Translations under genes and position numbers: made by a program | Source: an uncultured Lachnospiraceae bacterium | GTDB taxonomy: Bacteria > Bacillota > Clostridia > Lachnospirales > Lachnospiraceae | NCBI GenBank assembly: GCA_947628955.1 | Contig: CANRBX010000002.1 | Location: 60,422-124,421, forward strand | Direction of reading: 5' to 3' | Length of the DNA stretch: 64,000 nucleotides | Notes under the pieces: generated by a model | Databases searched by the model: none | Told to the model about the DNA's origin: nothing | The model's input: the letters and a program-made list of their open reading frames with translations, nothing else | In this document: one piece after another, positions 25,602 through 33,012 of the stretch | Layout: every line of letters starts with the position of its first letter | Position numbering within the stretch: position 1 is the first letter of the stretch

Positions 25602-26969
25602 TCAGTTCATTTTATTCGCTGCCGCGCCCCAGTGCCGGGTCTTCCGCAGATAATACAGGATAAACAGCACCGCCGTGCAGATCCACGAGACCGGGTAGTT
25701 CATCACGATCGTCTGCAGGGACGGGCTTCTTGGCACCGCAAAGAAGATCCAGGCGATCCGGAACAGGCAGATGCCGAACATCGTCAGCAGCATCGGGATG
25801 ATCACATCGCCTACCGCGCGCAGCGCCCCGGAGAAGATCTCGATGAAGCTGAAGACTATGTAGCACGGCGCGATCACGCCCAACAGCTGCGCGCCGATCC
25901 TGACCACATCCGCATCCTGCGTAAAGATCCCGAACAGCGGGGTCCGAAACGTGATCAGAAGCGCGCTGATCGCCAGAGAGAACGCCTGGTGCATGAGCAG
26001 GCAGTTCCAGACGCCCTTCTTCATGCGGTCATACCTGCTCGCCCCGTAATTCTGCCCGACAAACGTCGTGATCGAGATCCCGAAGGCGCCGTTGATCATC
26101 CAGAAGACCGCATCCAGTTTTCCCTCCGCCGCCCAGGCAGCGGTCGCATCCGTCCCGAACCTGTTGATCGCCGACTGGATGATGATATTCGACAGGCTGT
26201 ACATCACAGACTGGAAGCCGCCCGGAAGGCCGATAAACAGCTGGGATCTCAGGCTGTTTCCCCGGAAGCCGATCTTCCGCAGCTCCAGCCTGTAGATGTC
26301 CTCCGAGTGCGTCAGGGCGCGCGTCACCAGAAAGGCGCTGAAGACCTGGGAGACCGCGGTCGCGACCGCCACGCCTCCGACGCCCAGCCTCAGCCCGGCC
26401 ACCATCACCAGGTCCAGCACGATGTTCAGAAGGCAGCAGGCGATCAGATAGTACAGGGGCCGCCTGGAATCCCCGAGCGCCCGGAGGATCCCGGACCCGA
26501 CATTATAGATAAATACAAATACGATACTCGCAAAGTAAATCCTCAGATACAGCGTCGAATCTGCCATCAGCTCCTCCGGCGTATTCATAAGCCGGAGCAT
26601 CACCGGCGCGAGCCAGAGTCCGAGCACAGTAAAAACCACCCCGCCGGCCAGCGAAAATGCATATGCCGTGTGGAGTGCGTCATTCAGGTTTCTCTCGTCC
26701 TGCGCCCCGTAATAGCGCGATACGATCACACCGGCCCCCGCGGAGAGTCCGGTAAAAAAGCCCACTACCAGGTTGACCGTCTGTCCGGAGCCGCCGCCCA
26801 CGCTCGCCAGCGCCTGTTTTCCCACAAACCGGCCGACGATTACCATATCCACCGTGTTGTACAGCTGCTGAAAAAAAGTTCCAAGTAAAATCGGAAAGAA
26901 AAAAACAAGAAGCTGTTTCCAGATCACGCCCTCCGTGATCGGGCGTCCCGCACCCTTTGCCTGACTCAT
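25602..26969 (-). CDS. MATE-family multidrug/cation antiporter
   Basis: A 455-residue protein with twelve predicted helices, of the MATE/DinF fold. The first helix region reads LLVFFFPILLGTFFQQLYNTVDMVIVGRFVG, the usual MATE N-terminus, and the second half repeats the fold from about residue 240 (FIGLPGGFQSVMYSLSNI). I chose ATG 26969 with GGAGG eight bases upstream over a further 5' extension. It is embedded between two cobalamin genes, so either corrin-related export or simple co-transcription could explain it. The substrate cannot be told from sequence. Confidence 0.92.
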   Translation of the reverse strand: MSQAKGAGRPITEGVIWKQLLVFFFPILLGTFFQQLYNTVDMVIVGRFVGKQALASVGGGSGQTVNLVVGFFTGLSAGAGVIVSRYYGAQDERNLNDALHTAYAFSLAGGVVFTVLGLWLAPVMLRLMNTPEELMADSTLYLRIYFASIVFVFIYNVGSGILRALGDSRRPLYYLIACCLLNIVLDLVMVAGLRLGVGGVAVATAVSQVFSAFLVTRALTHSEDIYRLELRKIGFRGNSLRSQLFIGLPGGFQSVMYSLSNIIIQSAINRFGTDATAAWAAEGKLDAVFWMINGAFGISITTFVGQNYGASRYDRMKKGVWNCLLMHQAFSLAISALLITFRTPLFGIFTQDADVVRIGAQLLGVIAPCYIVFSFIEIFSGALRAVGDVIIPMLLTMFGICLFRIAWIFFAVPRSPSLQTIVMNYPVSWICTAVLFILYYLRKTRHWGAAANKMN

Positions 26970-27135
26970 CTGTATGGCCTCCTCCATCCTTCTGCGCGGT
27001 CCCGTATCCGCCCGGTGTCCCCCGCAGATACGGCCCGCAAACCTTCCTTTCACTGAGCCGGAATCATTCTCACACAACAGAGTGCATCTGTCAACCATAA
27101 AAATAAAGATTCGGCGATTCTTTTTTCAGCCTTTT

Positions 27136-27642
27136 TCAGGAGCCGTCCTGCCCTTCCTCCGGCGGCGTTTCCTGCTCATATCCGTAGCAGCTCTGTCCGC
27201 CGGTTCCGAGCGCCTGCTCCACCTTCTGCCTTGCCCGGCGCACCAGCCGGTGATCCGCGCCGGACGCGTTGAGGCCGACGACATTTCCGCCCGCCAGCAC
27301 GACAGAGGGAAACTGGAAATCACACAGGGCCTGGTCGCTGCAGTCGTTTGCCGGTATCCCGCGCTCCCTGCACAGCAGGACGATCCGGCGGTTCAGCCCG
27401 GCATCGTTCGTGGCCGCCAGCACCATAGCCTTCCCGTCCAGGTCCCCCGGCTGGAATCTTCTCCTGAGAATCACAATGTCTTCGCCCTCCATCTGCTGCA
27501 GCTGCGGCGTGACCTCCGGGGACGCCACCGTGATCCTTCCTGCAAATTTCTGCATTGCACAGACGCGGCGCGTGGCGACCCTGCCCCCGCCGGCAACCAG
27601 GATCTCCTTATCTGACAGATCTATAAAAAGTGGGAAATGCAT
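27136..27642 (-). CDS. Precorrin-2 dehydrogenase / sirohydrochlorin-forming protein (CysG N-domain, SirC/Met8 type)
   Basis: A 168-residue NAD-dependent enzyme that oxidises precorrin-2 to sirohydrochlorin, the branch point for siroheme and anaerobic cobalamin. The N-terminus MHFPLFIDLSDKEILVAGGG holds the dinucleotide-binding loop, VATRRV follows, and VVLAATNDAGLNRRI and NDCSDQALCDFQFPSVV are family motifs. It is shorter than Met8 and CysG-N because the C-terminal helical part is cut to a Gly/Glu-rich tail, so chelatase activity is doubtful. It is encoded between cobS and the MATE gene. Confidence 0.88.
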   Translation of the reverse strand: MHFPLFIDLSDKEILVAGGGRVATRRVCAMQKFAGRITVASPEVTPQLQQMEGEDIVILRRRFQPGDLDGKAMVLAATNDAGLNRRIVLLCRERGIPANDCSDQALCDFQFPSVVLAGGNVVGLNASGADHRLVRRARQKVEQALGTGGQSCYGYEQETPPEEGQDGS

Positions 27643-27759
27643 CGCTGTCCTCCCTCAGGCAGTGTCATTAAGCTTAACAATTCCGGACGCCGCATGGGCA
27701 GGAGCATCTTCTGCCTCCCGCACCCGGCGCAGCCTTTCCGCTCGCAGCGTCACGCGTCG

Positions 27760-28527
27760 TCACCCGGCAAGCAGTTCCGCCGCCGCCATGCACAGGGGCA
27801 TCACAAGCTCGCACACCGACAGAAAGCAGCCTGCCAGGTCGCCGTTTATGCCGCCAAAATGCTTCATCGCCATGTGACGGTACCAGGCGAAGGTCAGGAA
27901 CGCCCCCGCCAGGCCTGCCGCCCCGCACACCGGCTGCAGCCGGAGCATCCCGGCGGCGCACAGAAGCAGATAGACCGCGCAGGCCGCCTGAATGATCCTG
28001 GTCTGCGCGCTCTTTGAGAACCCGGCCACGGTCCCCTGCGCCGACGCCTTCGGGAAGGTCACGACGGAAAAACCGCTGAGCGAGCGCGACACGGCAAACG
28101 TGAACACGTAGACCTTCACGAGCTCTCCCCGCACCGTGTCGAGCACCGCATAGAGCAGGAAGAAATACGCGGCACAGGCGATGACCGCAAACGCGCCCGC
28201 ATGGGAATCCTTGAGGATCTCCAGGCGCTTTTCCCGCGGCCGCCAGGAGCTCATCGCATCCGCGGTATCCAGAAGCCCATCCAGATGGATCCCGCCGCTT
28301 ACGGCAAGCGGGATCAGCATCAGCCCCACATTGCGCAGCGGATCGCGGAACGCAAGGTGCGCTGCCAGCGCATCCCACCCCAGGCACAGCGCCCCGATCA
28401 CGATCCCGATCCACGGAAAGAAGCACATCACATATTTCATATTTTCCTCCGACCAGCTGCACTGTGCCGCCGGAAGCCTGGAGTACATCGAGAACGCGAT
28501 GTTCAGACTGTTCCAAAAACGTTTCAT
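27760..28527 (-). CDS. cobS: Adenosylcobinamide-GDP ribazoletransferase (cobalamin synthase CobS)
   Basis: A 255-residue membrane protein that joins adenosylcobinamide-GDP with alpha-ribazole, the last assembly step. The N-terminus FWNSLNIAFSMYSRLPA and the Asp-rich metal motif GGIHLDGLLDTADAMSS are diagnostic, with LEILKDSHAGAFAV after it. An overlapping open frame of similar size (27674-28540) has no such similarity and is rejected. The promoter lies at 28573-28601 and shares its -35 box with the plus-strand gene opposite. The leader is about 40 bases, too short for a riboswitch. Confidence 0.94.
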   Translation of the reverse strand: MKRFWNSLNIAFSMYSRLPAAQCSWSEENMKYVMCFFPWIGIVIGALCLGWDALAAHLAFRDPLRNVGLMLIPLAVSGGIHLDGLLDTADAMSSWRPREKRLEILKDSHAGAFAVIACAAYFFLLYAVLDTVRGELVKVYVFTFAVSRSLSGFSVVTFPKASAQGTVAGFSKSAQTRIIQAACAVYLLLCAAGMLRLQPVCGAAGLAGAFLTFAWYRHMAMKHFGGINGDLAGCFLSVCELVMPLCMAAAELLAG

Positions 28528-28572
28528 CCCTCTGCCCCATATTTCTGTATTTTTAAATTTCCAGCGGATTCC

Positions 28573-28624
28573 ATTATAGCAAATTCCTGTCTGCTTTGCA
28601 ATTACGACCGCAGTGTGCTATTAT
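28573..28624. promoter_or_regulatory. Divergent promoters sharing one palindromic -35 hexamer
   Basis: TTGCAA at 28596-28601 is its own reverse complement. Leftward it pairs with TATAAT (28573-28578) for cobS, and rightward with TATTAT (28619-28624) for the sialidase-fold gene. Both spacers are exactly 17 bp and both -10 boxes are preceded by TGC (extended -10). RNA polymerase cannot occupy both at once. Confidence 0.75.
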
Positions 28625-28668
28625 TCTTTCTATAAATAAACTGTTTTTTCAAAGGAGGGATTCGTCTT

Positions 28669-29835
28669 ATGTCTCTGAAGCTTACAAAGGATTTCAGCGG
28701 AGTGCTTTTTGCACCGAGAAAGGAAGAGATCAAACCGGGAAGCGGAGTGCTCTACCCGCGGATCATCGAGCTGCACTGTGCGGGAGAGGAAAACGGCACA
28801 CTGCTCGCGGCATTTGAATACTATGCCGACCGGGAGCCGGCCGTGATCCCCGTCTACCGGAGTGTGGACGGCGGAAAGACCTGGGAACATTTTTCAGATG
28901 TGGAGGACACCAAGAACGGGTGGGGAATGCGCTTCCAACCGGTCCTGTTCGAGCTGCCGCAGGCGTGCGGCGATCTCCCCGCCGGAACCATCCTGTTCGC
29001 CGCCAACTCAATCCCGATGCAGGCGTTTGAGCCCGGCAACCCGCCGGATTTCATTGGGACAGAGCTCCTGCTCTACGCCAGCGCTGACCACGGAAAAACC
29101 TGGCAGTACCGCTCCGCCATCGCATACGGCGGCGTCCCGGTGGAATACAACTGGGACTGCCTCGGCCCCGTCTGGGAGCCGTTCCTCTACATAAACGCCT
29201 ACGGAGACCTCACCGCCGTGTATTCCGACGAGAAACCGCACACAGAGCGGATCCTGAATCAGTGCCTCGCCGTCGTCTCCTCCGCAGACGGAGGCCGAAC
29301 CTGGGGAGAGCCTAAACTGGTCGTCGCCATCCCGGACGGCCAGAAGCGGCCCGGCATGGCGATCGTTACAAAGCTTCCGAACGGAAAATACTTTATGTGC
29401 TACGAGATCGTAAACACCCCGGATGAAAGCATCCATTTTAAGATCTCAGACGACGGCCTGGATTTCGGGGACCCAGCGCTGTACGGAACGCGCGCCGAGA
29501 CGGCTGACGGAAGATATGTCGGCAGCATGCCCTACTGCGTGTGGACCAGAAACGGCGGGCCGAACGGCACGATCATCCTCAGCGGCAAGCGCGACAGCGG
29601 ATGGCTCGGCATGCGGGATCCCGGAAAGTTCCTCGTCAACTACAACCTCGGGGAAGGGCCCTGGGAGCAGGCGGACATGCTGGTCTCCTACGATTCGCGG
29701 ATCCATCAGGCCGGCTGGAGCATGGGGATGGCCGTGATTGAAAATGACACGAAGCTGATCCAGCTTGCGCCGACACAGATGGATCCCTCCCTCCTGCAGA
29801 TTTCCTACGGGATCGCCGCGATGGAGACCGTCTGA
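28669..29835 (+). CDS. Sialidase-fold six-bladed beta-propeller hydrolase, GH93-like
   Basis: A 388-residue protein with three Asp-box repeats (SVDGGKTW, SADHGKTW, SADGGRTW) typical of the sialidase superfamily. VWEPFLYINAYGDLTAVYSDE and GMAIVTKLPNGKYFMCYE resemble the acidic catalytic segments of GH93 exo-arabinanases better than true sialidases, and I see no clear sialidase arginine triad. There is no signal peptide, so it acts in the cytosol. AAAGGAGG precedes the ATG by ten bases. Its stop is only six bases from the stop of the converging permease gene. Substrate assignment is tentative. Arabino- or rhamno-oligosaccharides would suit the GH78 locus opposite. Confidence 0.72.
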   Translation: MSLKLTKDFSGVLFAPRKEEIKPGSGVLYPRIIELHCAGEENGTLLAAFEYYADREPAVIPVYRSVDGGKTWEHFSDVEDTKNGWGMRFQPVLFELPQACGDLPAGTILFAANSIPMQAFEPGNPPDFIGTELLLYASADHGKTWQYRSAIAYGGVPVEYNWDCLGPVWEPFLYINAYGDLTAVYSDEKPHTERILNQCLAVVSSADGGRTWGEPKLVVAIPDGQKRPGMAIVTKLPNGKYFMCYEIVNTPDESIHFKISDDGLDFGDPALYGTRAETADGRYVGSMPYCVWTRNGGPNGTIILSGKRDSGWLGMRDPGKFLVNYNLGEGPWEQADMLVSYDSRIHQAGWSMGMAVIENDTKLIQLAPTQMDPSLLQISYGIAAMETV

Positions 29836-29841
29836 GAGGGC

Positions 29842-30693
29842 TCAGCCCTTCACGCCGCCCCCGGTGATGCCCGCCACGATCTTCTCCGACAGGAAGAGAT
29901 ACAGGATAAAGGTCGGTGTAAAGATGATCATAATGGAAGCGAACAGCCCGGCCCAGTCGCCGGTGTAGGTCATCGCCGTAATCATGTTCTGCAGTCCCAT
30001 TGAGAGCGTGCGGATCTTGTCGTTTCCGTTGGCAAAGATCAGGGCGATGAAGTATTCGTTCCAGATATTCATAAAGTTAAAGATCGTCACAGTGATGATC
30101 CCCGGAGAGGCCATTGGCATCATGATCTTCCACATGGCCTTTCCTTCTGTGCAGCCGTCGATCAGCGCGGACTCCGCAAAGGAACCCGGGACAGTCGCAA
30201 AGAACGACGTCAGGAAGAACACCGTGTACGGAACGTTCAGCGTGGTGTACAGGATCACGAGCGTGACCAGATGGCCGACGAGGTTTGCCCGCACGAACCA
30301 GCTGTAGATCGGTATGATCAGCATTACCTGCGGGATGCTCATGCCGACCACGAACGAATTCAGCACCATGTGCCGCCCGAGAAAGGTCTTCTTTGCGATG
30401 ACGTACGAGGCCGGCGCGGAGATCAGAATGATCAGCGTGCAGGAAAGCCCCGTGATTGCGATGCTGTTGATAAAGTAATGGCCGACATTGTTGTTCTTCC
30501 AGGAGTTGATGTAGTTTTCGATGTGCAGCCCGCTCCCCAGGATCTGATTGGAGAAGATCTCCCTCGTCGTGCTGAAGGAGGCCAGAAGGATCCATCCGAG
30601 GGCAAAGGCCCAGAATACAACCCAGAGCACCAGCGGAACGTACCGGAGGATCCCCAGGATTCTGCCCGGTGTTATGCGGCGACGCCTGTTCAT
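29842..30693 (-). CDS. Carbohydrate ABC transporter permease (MalG type)
   Basis: A 283-residue six-helix permease. The EAA motif reads ESALIDGCTEGKAMWKIMMPMA, and the C-terminal LFLSEKIVAGITGGGVKG is the normal MalG end. The ATG shares one base with the stop of the upstream permease (TGATG), so the two are translationally coupled. It is the last gene of the GH78-binding protein-permease-permease operon. No ATPase is encoded, which is usual when a shared MsmX-type ATPase serves several importers. Confidence 0.93.
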   Translation of the reverse strand: MNRRRRITPGRILGILRYVPLVLWVVFWAFALGWILLASFSTTREIFSNQILGSGLHIENYINSWKNNNVGHYFINSIAITGLSCTLIILISAPASYVIAKKTFLGRHMVLNSFVVGMSIPQVMLIIPIYSWFVRANLVGHLVTLVILYTTLNVPYTVFFLTSFFATVPGSFAESALIDGCTEGKAMWKIMMPMASPGIITVTIFNFMNIWNEYFIALIFANGNDKIRTLSMGLQNMITAMTYTGDWAGLFASIMIIFTPTFILYLFLSEKIVAGITGGGVKG

Positions 30694-31598
30694 CAGTACT
30701 CATACACCTCCTCCTTCAGCAGCCTGTTAATCAGGATATGCACGATCAGCACGATGACTGCGATCATAACGCCGACCGCCGCTCCCCCTCCTGCGTCAAT
30801 CGCGCTGGCTGTGCCGCTTCCCCCGAACACCTTGTCATAGAGGAAGTAGACCGGGGTGACCGTGATCGTCGAAATTCTGGTAGAAAACATTTTTGCCCAG
30901 GTGAAGAAGTTGACGGCGCCGATCGTCCAGAGCGTGATGGCGGTGCGGAACACGTCCCGGATCAGCGGGAATGTGATCCTCGTAAACTGCGTCCAGGCGT
31001 TCGCGCCGTCGATCCGCGCACTCTCATAGAGATCGCCCGGGATCCGCTCGATGCCCGCCAGAAAGATCAGCATGAAGTATCCGACAGAGCCGAACACGTA
31101 CGAGATCAGCATTCCCCAGAACAGGTACTTCGGGCTCGTCCAGTTGATCTTTGCAAGCGCCTCCCAGCCGAGGGCCGTGAACAGCGTCTTCAGAAGGCCG
31201 AATTTGTTCTGGAACACATACTGCACCCACATGGTCGCCAGCGCCACCGCGTTGACCGTGTTCGGCAGGTAGATCGCAGACCGCCAGAACTTTTTTCCCT
31301 TCACGCCGGATGAGAGGATCACCGCGTAGAACAGCGCGATGGCAAGCGTCAGCGCCCCGCCGAACAGCCAGATCCTCCAGATATTGTTCAGGGACGCCAC
31401 GTACACGCCGTTTTTGAACATTCCGATATAATTATCCAGCCCGACAAACTTCCACTCGGACACCGGGCTGCTGATCCCCGGAATAACAAAAAAACTCATC
31501 AGAATCGTTCTGATCAGCGGATATGCAAATATGACAAGAAAGCAGATCACTGCCGGTCCCAGATAAGTCGCCATAAAAAGGCGTTCCCGTCGTTTCAA
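30693..31598 (-). CDS. Carbohydrate ABC transporter permease (MalF type), TTG start
   Basis: A 301-residue permease. The start codon is TTG with AAAGGAG six bases upstream, giving KRRERLFMATYLGPAVICFLVIF, the usual cytosolic basic start plus first helix. The EAA-like motif is ESARIDGANAWTQFTRITFPLI. The C-terminal part LINRLLKEEVYEY is normal. It is separated from the upstream binding-protein gene by a hairpin (31623-31646) and overlaps the next permease by one base. Confidence 0.92.
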   Translation of the reverse strand: MKRRERLFMATYLGPAVICFLVIFAYPLIRTILMSFFVIPGISSPVSEWKFVGLDNYIGMFKNGVYVASLNNIWRIWLFGGALTLAIALFYAVILSSGVKGKKFWRSAIYLPNTVNAVALATMWVQYVFQNKFGLLKTLFTALGWEALAKINWTSPKYLFWGMLISYVFGSVGYFMLIFLAGIERIPGDLYESARIDGANAWTQFTRITFPLIRDVFRTAITLWTIGAVNFFTWAKMFSTRISTITVTPVYFLYDKVFGGSGTASAIDAGGGAAVGVMIAVIVLIVHILINRLLKEEVYEY

Positions 31599-31622
31599 AC
31601 CGCACTCCTTTCCTTTACAGAT

Positions 31623-31646
31623 GATGGGGCTTTTGCAAGCCCCATC
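31623..31646 (-). terminator. Intercistronic hairpin (partial terminator) between binding-protein and permease genes
   Basis: GATGGGGCTT and AAGCCCCATC form a 10-bp stem with a four-base loop in the minus-strand mRNA, followed by no strong T run. It is placed where many sugar ABC operons reduce downstream expression and protect the binding-protein message. Confidence 0.65.
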
Positions 31647-31679
31647 ACATAAGTCCGCAGCCTGCCATGCTGACAGCCG

Positions 31680-32939
31680 TCAGTTCATCTGATCCGCGAT
31701 CTCCTGTACAAATCCGTCCGCGTCGATCTCGCCGGAGAGCAGCTTCGCGAAGGATGCGTTGGAGACAGCCTTCACCTCCGCGCTGATCGTGGATGCATAG
31801 CACCACGGGGCCGCGCCCGTCGCAGTCTCCATCAGCGTGCCGCAGTCCGCCAGGGAGGCCGGCAGCTCCAGGCCATTGATGACCGGGATGCACTGGCACT
31901 TCTCGAGCAGATCCGTCTGGGTCTCAACAGAAGTAAACTCTTCAATCAGCTTCACAGCGCCTTCCACGTTCTGCGCGGTCTTCGGCACCGCATAGAACTG
32001 GCAGCCTGTCGTGTAAGTAGTGTAGTCCATTGTCGCGCCCTCCGGGGCCGGGAAGAACATTGCGCCCCATTCAAACTCGTCGCCCGTGATGTCAGCGACC
32101 TCGTTCGGAAGCCACGATCCGTTGTAGTACATGGCAGTTGTGCCCATAGCAAACTCTGTATTCTGAGCAGACGGGAACACGAAGGAGCCTGTGCCCTCAG
32201 CAAAATATCCCTTCGCCGCCATGTCGCCGAAGTCTCTCGCCATCTGCGCCACCTCCGGGGAATCCCACAGGTCAGAAGCGCTGTCGTTCATCATCTCTTC
32301 GATCGAATCTGTCCCCATCATGAGTCCGAGATATGCCGTGTACAGGCACTCCATGTACGCATCGTCGATCGTCATCGGGGCATAGCCTGCGTCAACGATC
32401 TTCTGGCAGCAGTCCATGAACTCGTCCCAGGTCGCCGGCAGCGTCTCGATCCCCGCCTCGCGGAAGATCGCCTTGTTGTAGAAGATCGTCCCCACGAACG
32501 GCTGTGCCGGAATGTAATACCAGGACTCGCCCGTGCTCGTGAAGCCCTTCGCGAAGGAAGCCATTCCCTCGGAGATGGAAGCCTCGAAATCGGTGCCCGC
32601 GACATACTCGGTCAGGTCGATCAGGTAATCCTCGCCGAGCTGCCCGAGGATGCGGTCATAGCCGGACTCGATGATATCGATCACGGTGCCGGAATCGATG
32701 CTGGTGCGCATGATATCGCGGACCTCACGTCCTGCCCAGTTGACCTCCACCTTGTACTCCGGATTGTTCTCCTCAAAGCGTGCGATCGCATCCTTGAGGA
32801 CCTCCGCCTGTGTCTCATTCTCGGACCACTGCGCCCAGTATACGATCGTCTGCGGCTCTTCCGCCGCAGCCGGAAGCGCTCCTGAAAGCATCGCCGCCGC
32901 GAGGGCTACTGCCAGTACCTTTGCTGCTCTTTTCTTCAT
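31680..32939 (-). CDS. Extracellular sugar-binding protein of an ABC transporter
   Basis: A 419-residue family 1 solute-binding protein. The signal peptide is KKRAAKVLAVALAAAMLSG with cleavage near LPAAAEE, and again there is no lipobox cysteine. TIVYWAQWSENETQ, TIFYNKAIFREAGIE, PATWDEFMDCCQKIVDAGY and MYYNGSWLPNEV are family segments. Two ATGs are possible. The second (32939) has seven bases between GGAGG and the start, while the first is only one base away, so I chose the second. The operon begins with the GH78-type enzyme, so rhamnose-containing oligosaccharides are a reasonable guess for the ligand. Confidence 0.92.
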   Translation of the reverse strand: MKKRAAKVLAVALAAAMLSGALPAAAEEPQTIVYWAQWSENETQAEVLKDAIARFEENNPEYKVEVNWAGREVRDIMRTSIDSGTVIDIIESGYDRILGQLGEDYLIDLTEYVAGTDFEASISEGMASFAKGFTSTGESWYYIPAQPFVGTIFYNKAIFREAGIETLPATWDEFMDCCQKIVDAGYAPMTIDDAYMECLYTAYLGLMMGTDSIEEMMNDSASDLWDSPEVAQMARDFGDMAAKGYFAEGTGSFVFPSAQNTEFAMGTTAMYYNGSWLPNEVADITGDEFEWGAMFFPAPEGATMDYTTYTTGCQFYAVPKTAQNVEGAVKLIEEFTSVETQTDLLEKCQCIPVINGLELPASLADCGTLMETATGAAPWCYASTISAEVKAVSNASFAKLLSGEIDADGFVQEIADQMN

Positions 32940-33012
32940 TTTCATTCCTCCTTTAATGTGATTTATCTTTCATCCCCCGCAAAGCCGTGAGGATAAAATT
33001 CTGTTCATGAAC

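Noticed and set aside
27674..28540. A second long minus-strand open frame over cobS
   Set aside because: It has no recognisable motif and a basic, Arg/Gly-rich shadow composition, while the other frame has full CobS signatures.
29831..29850. Bidirectional terminator between the converging GH93-like and permease genes
   Set aside because: AGGGCT/AGCCCT is only a 6-bp stem without T tracts and overlaps the permease stop codon.
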